Notes: generated by a model from the sequence alone, not told the origin. DNA of 58,925 nucleotides from RBC101 sp052387735 (GCA_052387735.1 JBQTIW010000032.1:1-58925), one strand, 5' to 3'. Counted from the stretch's first letter, positions 36,397 to 45,557 are shown. Numbers and translations: made by a program.

Positions 36397-36881
36397 GACG
36401 CGCCGCGCATCGGTCCTGTATCGTCAGGCGGTCCGCGCTCGTCAGGCGGCAGGTCGATGACCGGGTACTCGCCCGATCGACGGCGCGCACTCCACCCGTC
36501 GGGATGCGCGCAATAGCCGAGTCGCGTCTGGATCTCGGGCTGCGCGTAATAGCCCATCATGACGAGCGTCCGAAGTCCCCAGAAGCCGCGTCGCACGAGC
36601 AGGATCGGGGAGCGCTCGAGTTTCTTGAGCACCGCAACGCGCGCTCCCGGGCCGAGTCGGCTGAACCTTCTCCGGTGCGATAGGGCTGGCAGGTACTCGA
36701 TGACGCGCAGCAACGTGACGAACTGCCGTCGCAGGCGCTCCGGGCGTTTAGCGAGGGCATGTTCGACCAGCTGTTCAAGCGTCGACCACTCGTCCGACTG
36801 CAACGCTTCCGTCTCCGGTACTACCGCCGCCGCTACCGCCCGAAACGTCGCACGGACCGGCTCGAGCACGGTTACGGTCAT
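36393..36881 (-). CDS. Gluconate 2-dehydrogenase subunit 3-like small subunit
   Basis: 162 aa from ATG 36881. The sequence LVEHALAKRPERLRRQFVTLLRVIEYLP, RLGPGARVAVLKKLERSP and LRTLVMMGYYAQPEIQTRLGY is the pattern of the small gamma-type subunit that accompanies GMC dehydrogenases. Usual members have a Tat leader that carries the complex to the periplasm. Here the N-terminus (VLEPVRATFRAVAAAVVPE) has no twin-Arg motif, so the pair may act inside the cell. It is the first gene of the two-gene minus-strand operon. The name rests on family pattern and context. Confidence 0.78.
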   Translation of the reverse strand: MTVTVLEPVRATFRAVAAAVVPETEALQSDEWSTLEQLVEHALAKRPERLRRQFVTLLRVIEYLPALSHRRRFSRLGPGARVAVLKKLERSPILLVRRGFWGLRTLVMMGYYAQPEIQTRLGYCAHPDGWSARRRSGEYPVIDLPPDERGPPDDTGPMRGAS

Positions 36882-37222
36882 CGAGCGATTCTGGCGTGAT
36901 GAGACGCCGAGAAGGTATCCGAGAGCGTCGAGGCCGGCAACGGATGCGTCACGTGTGGCGGTGGCGGCGAGAGAGCGGCTGCGCGGATACCCGCGAGATG
37001 CCCGACACTGGGGCGCTGCGTCCGCCGGAACACGAGTCAGTTCAGCACGCTCGATCTGCGTTGCAGCAGACGATCGGCATCCGGGACGTCACCATCATTG
37101 ACGCCTTGTCGCGATTGCCCCGGCGGCAGCACGCGGTGATGACTCCCTGACTGCAGCATCGGACGCACGGCGTGGGGTCCCGGTCGACATGACCGGATGG
37201 ACGATGCGGGCGGTTACGCGCG
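36882..37222. other. Divergent intergenic region without a supported gene
   Basis: This 341-bp stretch separates the minus-strand oxidoreductase operon from the + strand HD-GYP gene. An 84-codon frame at 36896-37150 is Arg-rich at its start and shows no recognisable domain, so I do not call it. I see no clear promoter, repeat or RNA structure. Confidence 0.6.
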
Positions 37223-38719
37223 ATGCCGAAACCGTCACACCGCGGGCGGCTGGAACGGGTGTGGATCGTCCAGCATCAAGGGACGTTGCCATTCACGCCG
37301 CATCGCATGTCAAGAGACGACGCCGTCGCCGAAGCCGCCTCGCTCGCCGCAAGTCGATCGGCTGCGGACACGAGCCGCGAGGTGGCGGCATCGGAAGTCC
37401 TGGCCGCGCTGTCGCGCGCACTCGACCTCACCGAAGGACAACCGCTCGGACACTCCGTGCGCGCATGTGTGATTGGCATGCGGCTTGGTCGCGACGCAGG
37501 ACTCGGCGACGAAGAGCTTGCGCAGCTGTACTACGCCCTGCTGCTCAAGGACTCGGGCTGTTCGAGCAATGCCGCCCGTATCGCCTCGATCTTCGGTTCC
37601 GACGACCAGGCGGTCAAGCCACGCATGAAGATCGTGGACTGGGATGACCGCATGCGGCTGGCCGTCGCGACCTGGCACAGCAGCGGGATGCGTGACTCGT
37701 TATGGTCGCGCCTGCGCTATTTCCTGGGCATCGTGCGGCAGGAGCGCATGACGAGGGACATCATCGAGGCACGGTGCGAGCGTGGGGCCGACATCGCACG
37801 CCGACTCGGCTTCGCTAACGGCACGGTGCAGGCGATTCGCTCGCTCGACGAGCACTGGAATGGTCAGGGCTATCCTGGCGGCACGCGCGGCGACGAGATC
37901 CCCGTGATGTCGCGGATTCTCAATCTTGCCCAGACGGTGGAGGTGTTCCAGGGGACGGAGGGGCCCGACGCGACGACCTCGATGCTGCGCCATCGTCGGG
38001 GACGCTGGTTTGATCCGAGGCTCACTGACCTGGTGCTCACCTGGGTTCATGACGAGCCGTTCTGGGAGATGGTCCAGAGCCCCGATGTCGAGAGCCACGT
38101 GAAGACGCTGGAACCGGCGCACTGGGTCCGTCGCGTCGATGAGCATTGCCTCGACCAGATCGCGCAGGCGTTTGCCGACATCATCGACGCGAAGTCACCG
38201 TTTACCTATCGGCACTCGTCGCAGGTGGCGATGTATGCCTGTGCGATCGGCGAAGGGCTCGGATTCGACGCTGCCACCATGATTCGCACGCGTCGCGCGG
38301 GGCTGTTGCACGACGTCGGGAAGGTGGGAGTGTCGAACAGGATTCTGGACAAGCCTGGTCCCCTCGGACCTGAGGAGCGCGCCGCGGTCGAGCGGCATCC
38401 GCTGTACACCTGGGAGATCCTGCGACGCGTCGCGGTCTTTCGCGACTTTGCCCGACAGGCGGCGACGCATCACGAAAAGCTCGATGGGAGTGGCTACCCG
38501 TGGAACCTGGACGGCGGCGAGCTCGATGTCCCCTCGCGCGCGCTCGCGGTCGCTGACATTTACGAGGCGTTGACCGCTGACCGGCCGTACCGCGAGGGAA
38601 TGCCGGTGGAAGGCGCGCTCAGCATCCTGGAACGTGAGAAGGGCGCCAGGCTGGACGCCGATGCCGTCGATGCACTCGCCGCCGCGGTCACGCGCGCGGC
38701 CCACGACGAGGTGCTGTAG
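37223..38719 (+). CDS. Tandem HD / HD-GYP domain protein (c-di-GMP phosphodiesterase-like)
   Basis: 498 aa from ATG 37223; ATG 37307 is an equally good start and would remove a 28-residue basic leader. Two HD-type domains are present. The N-terminal one (about residues 60-270) has HSVRACVIGMRLG, LYYALLLKDSGC and LDEHWNGQGYPGG; the expected HD pair is KD, so its metal site is degenerate. The C-terminal HD-GYP (about 320-490) is complete: RHSSQVAMYACAIG, LLHDVGKVGV, HPLYTWEIL, HHEKLDGSGYP and VADIYEALTADRPYR. It should hydrolyse cyclic di-GMP or a related nucleotide. No sensor or receiver domain is visible, so the degenerate HD may serve as the regulatory part. It reads alone; a two-copy repeat follows. 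Confidence 0.88.
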   Translation: MPKPSHRGRLERVWIVQHQGTLPFTPHRMSRDDAVAEAASLAASRSAADTSREVAASEVLAALSRALDLTEGQPLGHSVRACVIGMRLGRDAGLGDEELAQLYYALLLKDSGCSSNAARIASIFGSDDQAVKPRMKIVDWDDRMRLAVATWHSSGMRDSLWSRLRYFLGIVRQERMTRDIIEARCERGADIARRLGFANGTVQAIRSLDEHWNGQGYPGGTRGDEIPVMSRILNLAQTVEVFQGTEGPDATTSMLRHRRGRWFDPRLTDLVLTWVHDEPFWEMVQSPDVESHVKTLEPAHWVRRVDEHCLDQIAQAFADIIDAKSPFTYRHSSQVAMYACAIGEGLGFDAATMIRTRRAGLLHDVGKVGVSNRILDKPGPLGPEERAAVERHPLYTWEILRRVAVFRDFARQAATHHEKLDGSGYPWNLDGGELDVPSRALAVADIYEALTADRPYREGMPVEGALSILEREKGARLDADAVDALAAAVTRAAHDEVL

Positions 38720-38741
38720 CAGCCCGGACGCAGAGATCCCG

Positions 38742-38830
38742 GGGCCTGCCGCTCGCGCGCGGGAGGTTGAAGCGCACGAAGCTCTATCGACTCTCCTCGT
38801 TCGGGCCTGCCGCTCGCGCGCGGGAGGTTG
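38742..38830. repeat. Two perfect 28-bp direct repeats separated by 33 bp
   Basis: Identical 28-bp copies at 38742-38769 and 38803-38830 flank a 33-bp unique sequence. Each copy begins GGGCCTGCC, ends GGGAGGTTG and contains a short inner dyad CCGC-N6-GCGG. Size and spacing resemble a minimal CRISPR, but there are only two units, no third degenerate copy and no cas gene in the window. It may instead be a 3' UTR or dispersed repeat after the HD-GYP gene. Confidence 0.6.
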
Positions 38831-38993
38831 TCGTGGTCTCCTCGCCGGGACGTGAGGGGCATGTCGAACGGGTTGCCGAATCGCTCCGGCTGATGCAGCT
38901 TCCCCGCGCCGTCGCGGCCCGTCGATGACGACCAGCATGCCTAACGCGGATCCTGGTACGTCACCGGTCATCTCTCATACACGCGGGATTGGG

Positions 38994-39266
38994 ATGTCGG
39001 ACCACCAACAGCGCCTTCACACATTGTCCGGCCGCCGACTGCGGCTTGCCGTGGTGCTCACGGCGGCGATGATCGTGGTGTATTTCGGCTTCATCCTGCT
39101 CATCGCCTTCAACAAGGAGATGATGGGTTCGCTCCTGCGGCCTGGCCTCAGTGTCGGCATCCTGATGGGCGCACTGGTGATCGTCGTCTCGTGGGTGCTC
39201 ACCTGGGTGTACGTGCGCTGGGCGAACACGCACTACGACCCCGAGCTGGAGGACCTGTCGCGGTGA
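38994..39266 (+). CDS. yjcH: DUF485 membrane protein, acetate symporter small partner
   Basis: 90 aa from ATG 38994; a longer frame to 38925 adds a non-conserved leader. It matches the YjcH/DUF485 layout: short polar N-terminus (RLHTLSGRRLRLAVV), helix 1 with VVYFGFILLIAFNKEMMG, helix 2 with ILMGALVIVVSWVLTWVYVRWAN, then acidic C-terminal tail (YDPELEDL). YjcH is co-expressed with ActP in many bacteria. Its stop overlaps the start of the next gene (TGATG), giving tight coupling. Exact function of YjcH is not settled. Confidence 0.88.
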   Translation: MSDHQQRLHTLSGRRLRLAVVLTAAMIVVYFGFILLIAFNKEMMGSLLRPGLSVGILMGALVIVVSWVLTWVYVRWANTHYDPELEDLSR

Positions 39267-40849
39267 TGCCGCTGCTCACCGTGTTGGGAGCAGCGGTGCA
39301 GGACACTGCGACGGCGGCCACGCGGATTGGAGAACCGAACCGCGTCGCGATGGCGTTTTTCTTCGCGTTCATCGCCATCACCCTTGGCATCACCGCGTGG
39401 GCGGCACGGCGCACGCGCACGACCGAGGACTTCTACGCCGCGGCACGCACGATCACGGCGGGACAGAATGGATTCGCCCTCGCCGGAGACTACATGAGCG
39501 CGGCATCTTTTCTGGGCATTGCCGGCCTGGTCTCCACGATGGGATTCGACGGACTCATCTACTCCACGGGCTGGCTCGTGGGGTGGCCGGTCGTGCTGTT
39601 CCTCATCGCCGAACCCCTGCGGAACCTGGGCAAGTACACGTTCGCCGACGTCGTGGCGGCTCGCCTGCGCCAGACGCCTGTCCGCATTGCTGCGGCGATC
39701 GGCACGCTCGCCACGGTCACGTTTTACCTGATCGCCCAGATGGTGGGAGCCGGGGGGCTGATCCGCCTGATGTTCGGCCTCTCGTACGAGACGGCGATCG
39801 TGATCGTCGGCGCGGCGATGATCGCGTACGTACTGTTCGGCGGGATGATCGCCACCACGTGGGTACAGATCATCAAGGCCTTCCTTCTGTTAGGCGGCGC
39901 CACGATCCTCGCCCTGATGGTGTTGTCGAAGTTCGGCTTCAGCCCGGTGGCCCTGTTTGCCGCGGCGGCGGCAAAGTACGGCGCGGGTGTGCTCGCGCCG
40001 GGGGGTCAGGTGGCAAACCCGTGGGACGCGGTCTCGCTGGGCATGGCGCTGATGTTCGGCACCGCCGGGCTTCCGCACATCCTGATGCGATTCTACACCG
40101 TGCCCGACGCGAAAGCCGCGCGCAAGTCGGTGTTCTACGCCACGGGACTGATCGGGTTCTTCTACCTGATGACGTTCATCCTCGGGTTCGGCGCGATGGT
40201 GCTGGTGGGACCGGATGCGATCCGGGCGGTCGACCGAGGTGGCAACATGGCGGCGCCGCTTCTGGCCGAGTCGTTAGGTGGCACGCCATTCCTCGGCTTC
40301 ATTGCGGCGGTAGCCTTTGCCACGATCCTGGCGGTGGTCGCCGGGCTCACGCTGTCCGGCGCCGCCGCGCTCTCCCATGACCTGTGGGTCAGCGTGGCGC
40401 GCAAGGGCAAGGCCACGCAGCACGAGCAGCTGCGGGTCGCCCGCATCGCCACGGTCGCGTTAGGCGTCGTGGCCGTCCTCTTTGGCATCAGCTTCAAGGG
40501 ACAGAATGTCGCGTTCATGGTGTCGCTGGCCTTCGCGATCGCCGCCAGCGCCAATTTCCCGGCGCTGCTCCTCTCGATCTTCTGGAAGCGCGCGACCACC
40601 ACCGGTATTGTGGCGTCGATGCTGGTGGGGACCGCTTCGACCCTCGTGCTGATCTGGCTGTCACCGACGATCCAGGTCGACATTCTGCAGCGGGACACCG
40701 CCTGGTTCGCGCTCAAAAACCCCGCCCTCGTGACGATTCCGCTGTCGTTCCTCACCGGCATCGTGGTGTCCCTGGCGACCAAGGACGCGGTGGCCGCTGC
40801 GGGATACGCTGCGGTAGAGCGCCAGATCCACATGGGCCACGCCGGCTAG
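39266..40849 (+). CDS. actP: Cation/acetate symporter (SSS family)
   Basis: 527 aa from ATG 39266, coupled to the yjcH stop. Multi-pass SSS carrier with the acetate-branch signatures: EDFYAAARTITAGQNGFALAGDYMSAASFLGIAGL, GWLVGWPVVLFLIAEPLRNLGKYTFADV and GTAGLPHILMRFYTVPDA, followed by LAVVAGLTLSGAAALSHDLW. Length agrees with E. coli ActP (about 549). It imports acetate or other short monocarboxylates with Na+ or H+. No acetyl-CoA synthetase gene is adjacent in the window. It is a different branch of the SSS family from the sugar-type carrier at 9850. Confidence 0.94.
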   Translation: MPLLTVLGAAVQDTATAATRIGEPNRVAMAFFFAFIAITLGITAWAARRTRTTEDFYAAARTITAGQNGFALAGDYMSAASFLGIAGLVSTMGFDGLIYSTGWLVGWPVVLFLIAEPLRNLGKYTFADVVAARLRQTPVRIAAAIGTLATVTFYLIAQMVGAGGLIRLMFGLSYETAIVIVGAAMIAYVLFGGMIATTWVQIIKAFLLLGGATILALMVLSKFGFSPVALFAAAAAKYGAGVLAPGGQVANPWDAVSLGMALMFGTAGLPHILMRFYTVPDAKAARKSVFYATGLIGFFYLMTFILGFGAMVLVGPDAIRAVDRGGNMAAPLLAESLGGTPFLGFIAAVAFATILAVVAGLTLSGAAALSHDLWVSVARKGKATQHEQLRVARIATVALGVVAVLFGISFKGQNVAFMVSLAFAIAASANFPALLLSIFWKRATTTGIVASMLVGTASTLVLIWLSPTIQVDILQRDTAWFALKNPALVTIPLSFLTGIVVSLATKDAVAAAGYAAVERQIHMGHAG

Positions 40850-40929
40850 CGTCCGGCGCGCGGCAGCGTCATGTTTCTCCAAGTTAGTCCGTCGGGAAGC
40901 AGCGGCCTCATCACTGGACCAACCGCGAC

Positions 40930-41742
40930 ATGACGACGCCGGCGGAAACAGAGAGGCCGCGGATACGGGCATTCTCTCACCAGAGCACCAATCGTGCGGT
41001 CTTCGACATCGTCCGGCCGCTCCTCGGCGCCGCGGTACGGGTGCTCGACGTCGGAGCGGGGGAAGGGTTCTTCTCCAAGGTCGTCGGAGACCACCTGCAG
41101 AGTCGCGGCATCGCGCCGCCCACCGTACTGGCGGCCTGCGACGTTGCACCGGAGATCTTTCGGTACGACGAGATTCCGTGCAATCGAGTCGCGGCCGATG
41201 GGACGCTGCCGTACGCGGACGAGTCGTTCAATGTCGTCTGCAGCCTCGAAGTCCTGGAGCACGTCGAGGATCAGTTCGCATTTTGCCGCGAGATCATGCG
41301 CGTGCTCAAGCCCGGGGGAACGGCGGTTCTGAGCACGCCGAACGTGCTCAACATGAACTCCAGGTACCGGGTGCTCCACTCGGGATTTGCCACGCTGTTC
41401 AATCCGGTCTCGCTTTCGGGGAGAGACGCCTTGCACACCTCCGGCCACATTCATCCCGTGAGCTACTACTACGTGGCGCTGGCCATGCATCGTGCCGGCG
41501 CGGCGACAGTGACTGTCGCCTTTGACCGCTTCAAGCGATCGGCACTCGCGCTTCTGTTCCTCACGTGGCCGGTCGTGTTGCTCGGACACATCGGCTTTCG
41601 GCTCAAGTTGCGGAGAAAGCAACCGGACGTGCTCCGCGACAACCTCCACCTCCTCGGTCAGATGCAGAGTTTTCGGATGCTGACGTCGCGCAGCATCGTG
41701 GTTCTTGCCACCCGGGCACCTGCGTTTGCCGGGCGTGGTTGA
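40930..41742 (+). CDS. Class I SAM-dependent methyltransferase
   Basis: 270 aa from ATG 40930. The SAM-binding loop is VLDVGAGEG at about residues 37-45. An acidic strand end (ACDVAPE) follows, then DGTLPYADESFNVVCSLEVLEHVED and the motif RVLKPGGTAVLSTPN, typical of the Methyltransf_11/23 group. A hydrophobic stretch near residues 203-219 (ALALLFLTWPVVLLGHIGF) and a basic patch suggest membrane contact. The acceptor is unknown. The last residues (RAPAFAGRG) coincide with a string similar to the hairpin found in the trehalase gene. A PLP decarboxylase gene follows after 18 nt. Confidence 0.86.
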   Translation: MTTPAETERPRIRAFSHQSTNRAVFDIVRPLLGAAVRVLDVGAGEGFFSKVVGDHLQSRGIAPPTVLAACDVAPEIFRYDEIPCNRVAADGTLPYADESFNVVCSLEVLEHVEDQFAFCREIMRVLKPGGTAVLSTPNVLNMNSRYRVLHSGFATLFNPVSLSGRDALHTSGHIHPVSYYYVALAMHRAGAATVTVAFDRFKRSALALLFLTWPVVLLGHIGFRLKLRRKQPDVLRDNLHLLGQMQSFRMLTSRSIVVLATRAPAFAGRG

Positions 41743-41760
41743 TCGTCGGTCCGCGCAGGC

Positions 41761-43155
41761 ATGACTGACGCGTCGTTTGCCGCCGCGCTCGAACTGCTGC
41801 GTCGAGAAGTTGACACCACCTACGAGCAGGTGCGCGAGCTGCCGGTCACACCGACGGTCACGGTCGAGCACCTGCGGCGTGAGGTGGCCGCGCGCTTCGC
41901 GCTCGACACCGGGCAGCCGCTCGCCGAAGTGGTGGCCACCGCGAGCGATCTGCTACGCCGGTACTCCCTGCACGTCACCCACCCGCGGTACTTCGGGTTG
42001 TTCAATCCCAGCGTGCACCCGTCGGGGATTGTTGCGGACGCGCTCGTGGCGTTGTTCAATCCCCAGGTAGGCGGCTGGACGCATGGCCCGGCCGCCAACG
42101 AAATGGAGCGCCTGGTGCTCCAGCGACTCACCAGATCGTTAGGTCTGAATCCCGATGTCACTGCGGCCCACTTCACCAGTGGTGGGAACGAAGCCAATCA
42201 CACCGCGGTGCTCGCGGCGCTCGCCCATCGACATGCCGACTGGGCCACCGGTGGCGTGCGCGCGCTCGCGCGATTGCCCCTCATCTACGTGTCCCGGGAG
42301 AGTCACCACTCCTTCCTCAAGGTGGCGCGCGCCAGCGGGCTCGGACTCGAGGCACTCCGGCACATCGACGTGGACGCGGCATTGCGCATGCGCCCCGACG
42401 CGCTCCAGCATCAGGTCGTGCAGGACCGCGCCGCCGGTCTCGAGCCCATGATGCTGGTGGCCACGGCGGGTACAACCGGTGCGGGGGCGATCGATCCGCT
42501 GGACACGCTCGCCGACGTCGCGGTTCGGCACGGACTCTGGTATCACGTCGATGCGGCATGGGGAGGAGCGGCGGCGCTCGTCCCCCGGCTTCGCCCCCAC
42601 CTCGCCGGCATCGAGCGCGCCGATTCCGTGACCTGGGACGCACACAAATGGTTGTCGGTCCCGTTAGGCGCTGGCATCGTCTTCACCCGGCACCCGGAAT
42701 CCCTGGCGCGCGCCTTCGGCGTGGATACCGGCTACGTCCCGCCCACCATCGACGGCGGCGTTGACCTCTACAAGACGTCGATGCAATGGTCGCGCCGCTT
42801 CATCGGGCTCAAGCTCCTGTTCGCGTTCGCCGAACACGGGGAGTCGGGCCTCGCCGCTTTCATCGACACCCAGGCCCGTATCGGCGATCTGATCCGCGAG
42901 CGCCTGACGAGCGAAGGGTGGCGCGTGGTCAATCAAACCCCGTTTCCTCTCGTCTGCTTCACGCACCCGTCGCTCGGCACCGACGAGGGGTCCACCAAGG
43001 CGCTGGTGCAGCGCGTGCTCGAGCGTGGCCGCGTGTGGATCAGCGATGTCACGCTGCCCGGCGTGGGCTGGGCGCTGCGTGCGTGCGTGACCTCGTTTCG
43101 CACCAATGCCGAGGATGTGGACGTGCTCGTGCGGGAGCTGCAGGACGCACTGTAA
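41761..43155 (+). CDS. Group II PLP-dependent amino-acid decarboxylase (aromatic/glutamate type)
   Basis: 464 aa from ATG 41761. The fold and active site are clear: FTSGGNEANHTAVLAAL (phosphate-binding), RESHHSFLKVARASGLG, ATAGTTGAGAIDPL, HVDAAWGGAAAL, and the PLP Lys296 in WDAHKWLSVPLGAG. The family removes CO2 from an amino acid to give an amine. Members include aromatic-L-amino-acid, tyrosine, diaminobutyrate and glutamate decarboxylases, and I cannot choose the substrate from sequence. Length is normal. It may share a transcript with the methyltransferase, but there is no clear pathway link; the glycogen block begins 235 nt downstream. Confidence 0.9.
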   Translation: MTDASFAAALELLRREVDTTYEQVRELPVTPTVTVEHLRREVAARFALDTGQPLAEVVATASDLLRRYSLHVTHPRYFGLFNPSVHPSGIVADALVALFNPQVGGWTHGPAANEMERLVLQRLTRSLGLNPDVTAAHFTSGGNEANHTAVLAALAHRHADWATGGVRALARLPLIYVSRESHHSFLKVARASGLGLEALRHIDVDAALRMRPDALQHQVVQDRAAGLEPMMLVATAGTTGAGAIDPLDTLADVAVRHGLWYHVDAAWGGAAALVPRLRPHLAGIERADSVTWDAHKWLSVPLGAGIVFTRHPESLARAFGVDTGYVPPTIDGGVDLYKTSMQWSRRFIGLKLLFAFAEHGESGLAAFIDTQARIGDLIRERLTSEGWRVVNQTPFPLVCFTHPSLGTDEGSTKALVQRVLERGRVWISDVTLPGVGWALRACVTSFRTNAEDVDVLVRELQDAL

Positions 43156-43249
43156 GACGGCCGCGAGAGATCAGGCGACATCGCGGGGTTATCAGTCAGG
43201 CACACGGCTACACCCACCGGATTCCCCAAACAGACTGCCGAGACGCGTG

Positions 43250-43290
43250 GTAAGTATCCTTGACGTTATATCAAGCATACTCATCTTGCC
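43250..43290 (+). promoter_or_regulatory. AT-rich promoter-like segment before the glycogen genes
   Basis: Within the 235-bp gap before glgP, this stretch is markedly AT-rich and contains TTGACG at 43260 and possible -10-like strings (TATCCT, TATCAA). Spacing is not ideal for any pair, so the exact promoter is uncertain. It is the best place for a promoter driving the run from 43391 to at least 50928. Confidence 0.3.
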
Positions 43291-43390
43291 ACCTCGACGG
43301 CCGGCCTTGCCCGAGCATGATGGGTTTTCGCAATCGGTTGCTGAGCCGAGCGGAGAGTGCGTCTCGGTTGGGCGGGTTATTATCCGCCGC

Positions 43391-45547
43391 ATGTCTGCCA
43401 TCCGAGAAAAGATCCCCTATCTCCCCGAGCGCATCGAGGGGCTCGGGGTCATTGCCAGCAACCTCTCCTGGAGCTGGAACCGGAACGCGCGACGGCTTTT
43501 TGCCATGGTGGACGACTCGCTGTGGCATCTCACGCGGCACAACCCACTCTCAATGCTTCGACGCATCGATCCGAGTCGTCTGAGCGAATGCTCCCGCGAT
43601 CCCCAGTTCCTGGATCTGTATGATCGTGTGATCCACGAGGTGCAGCGGGAGCAGTCGTTCGACGACACCTGGTTTCACGGTCAGTTTGGGGGCACCGAGG
43701 GCCGGACGATTGCCTACTTCTGCGCCGAGTTTGGGCTGCACAACTCGGTCCCCATCTACTCGGGTGGGCTTGGCGTGCTGGCGGGAGATCACTGCAAGTC
43801 GTCATCGGACCTGGGCGTACCGCTGGTCGGGATCGGGTTGTACTACCAGCGGGGCTACTTCGACCAGAAGCTCAACCTGGATGGCTGGCAGGAGGACTCG
43901 GACGAGCACTTCGACGTGGCGAACACGCCCCTCGAGCGCCTCCACGGTCCGGGGCGCGAGCCCTACCTCACGACGGTGCGCACGTACGGGCGTGACGTGC
44001 ACGTGGCGGCGTGGCGGATGCAGGTGGGGCGCGTGCCGGTCTATCTGCTCGACACCGACCTCGAACAGAACGCACCCGCCGATCGTGAGCTGACCTCCAA
44101 GCTCTATACCGGCGGTCCGGAAGTGAGACTCAAGCAGGAGTGGATTCTAGGCGTGGGCGGTGTGCGGGTGGTGCGTGCCGTCGGCATCCGACCGGCGGCC
44201 TGGCATGCCAACGAGGGCCATGCCGCGTTCATGCTCGTGGAGCGGGTTCGCGAATGCTGTGCCGCCGGCATGCCCTTCGACGTCGCGGTGCAGCAGATAC
44301 GCGCCTCGAGTGTGTTTACCACGCATACGCCAGTGCCGGCAGGGCACGATGCCTTTGACTTCGCCAGCATCGAACAGTGTGCGGGAGCGATCTGGAAGGA
44401 GATGGGCATCGAGAAGGAGCGCTTCTTTGCCATCGGCAGGCATCCGACCGACAACCTGGGCCAGTTCCAGATGACGGTCTGCGCGCTGCGGTTGTCTCGT
44501 TATGTGAACGGGGTCGCACGCAAGCATGGGGAAGTGTCGCGCCGGATCTGGTCGGCGCTCTGGCCGGATCGTGAGGTGTCCAGGGTCCCGATTGTGCACA
44601 TCACCAACGGTGTGCACAAGGCGACCTGGATGGCGCGCGAGCTCATGGATCTATTCGATCATGAGTTTGGTCACGACTGGCCCGCACACGTGAGCGATGC
44701 AGCGTTCTGGGAGCGCGTGCTGGACGTCGATGACGCGAAGCTCTGGCACATCCATGACGGTCTGAAGACCCACATGCTGAACTTCGTGCGGGACGAAGCT
44801 CGCCGCCGGTGGTCGCGTCACTGGAAGGAGGCGGCACACGTGGTGGGGGCGGGGACGCTCCTCGATCCGAACACGCTGACGATCGGTTTCGCTCGGCGCT
44901 TTGCCACGTACAAGCGCGCCAATCTGATCTTCCAGAACGCGGAGCGTCTCCGCGAGCTCCTCGTCAATACGTCGCGTCCGGTGCAGATCATCTTTGCCGG
45001 GAAGGCTCATCCGGCCGACACGCCGGGCAAGGAAGTGTTGAAGGCCGTGTATGCGTTCACCCGCGATTCGCGGTTCGAGGGTCGGGTCGCGTTCATCGAG
45101 GATTACGAGCTGCACCTGGCACATCGGCTGGTACAGGGCGTTGACCTGTGGATGAATCTGCCGCGGGTCCCACTGGAGGCGAGCGGCACCAGCGGGATGA
45201 AGGCGGCGCTGAACGGTGTGCCGCAGCTCTCCACGCTCGACGGCTGGTGGTTCGAGGGATACGACGGCCTCAACGGGTGGGCGATTCCGCCGGCGTCGTC
45301 CCGGGCGACGCCTGACGAGTGGGACGCAGAACACCTGTACCGCTTGCTCGAGGAGCAGGTGGTACCGCTGTACTACACGCGGGACGACCGGGGCATCCCG
45401 CATGGGTGGATCCAGAAGATGAAACACGCGATCCGAGTGGCTGGACAACAGTTCACTTCGCGGCGCATGCTCCAGAACTACGCGCAGCTGTTCTACGTGC
45501 CGGCGATGCGCGGGACTGCGGAACCGGACGATCCGCCAACTGCATGA
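43391..45547 (+). CDS. glgP: Alpha-glucan (glycogen) phosphorylase, GT35 short form
   Basis: 718 aa from ATG 43391. A frame reaching back to 43106 overlaps the decarboxylase gene and is not conserved. The N-terminus LPERIEGLGVIASNLSWSWN marks the short bacterial/archaeal type with a DUF3417-like start (TIGR02094 group). Conserved features: YFCAEFGLHNSVPIYSGGLGVLAGDH, WHANEGHAAF, FTTHTPVPAGHD, FARRFATYKRA, and the PLP-binding Lys604 in EASGTSGMKAALNG. The enzyme releases glucose 1-phosphate from alpha-1,4-glucan with phosphate. First gene of the glycogen block; glgA starts 10 nt downstream. Confidence 0.95.
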   Translation: MSAIREKIPYLPERIEGLGVIASNLSWSWNRNARRLFAMVDDSLWHLTRHNPLSMLRRIDPSRLSECSRDPQFLDLYDRVIHEVQREQSFDDTWFHGQFGGTEGRTIAYFCAEFGLHNSVPIYSGGLGVLAGDHCKSSSDLGVPLVGIGLYYQRGYFDQKLNLDGWQEDSDEHFDVANTPLERLHGPGREPYLTTVRTYGRDVHVAAWRMQVGRVPVYLLDTDLEQNAPADRELTSKLYTGGPEVRLKQEWILGVGGVRVVRAVGIRPAAWHANEGHAAFMLVERVRECCAAGMPFDVAVQQIRASSVFTTHTPVPAGHDAFDFASIEQCAGAIWKEMGIEKERFFAIGRHPTDNLGQFQMTVCALRLSRYVNGVARKHGEVSRRIWSALWPDREVSRVPIVHITNGVHKATWMARELMDLFDHEFGHDWPAHVSDAAFWERVLDVDDAKLWHIHDGLKTHMLNFVRDEARRRWSRHWKEAAHVVGAGTLLDPNTLTIGFARRFATYKRANLIFQNAERLRELLVNTSRPVQIIFAGKAHPADTPGKEVLKAVYAFTRDSRFEGRVAFIEDYELHLAHRLVQGVDLWMNLPRVPLEASGTSGMKAALNGVPQLSTLDGWWFEGYDGLNGWAIPPASSRATPDEWDAEHLYRLLEEQVVPLYYTRDDRGIPHGWIQKMKHAIRVAGQQFTSRRMLQNYAQLFYVPAMRGTAEPDDPPTA

Positions 45548-45556
45548 GGTGAGGGG
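45548..45556 (+). promoter_or_regulatory. Shine-Dalgarno site deciding the glgA start
   Basis: A purine-rich run GGTGAGGGG directly after the glgP stop supports initiation at ATG 45558, not at the in-frame GTG 45549 that lies inside it. Confidence 0.55.
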
Positions 45557-45557
45557 C

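Noticed and set aside
36896..37150. Short 84-codon frame in the divergent gap
   Set aside because: Arg-rich start, no ribosome site that I can see, no domain; evidence is too weak to call a gene.
38742..38830. Firm CRISPR array call
   Set aside because: Only two repeats, no cas genes, no leader and no further degenerate units; kept as a repeat and a lower-certainty finding.
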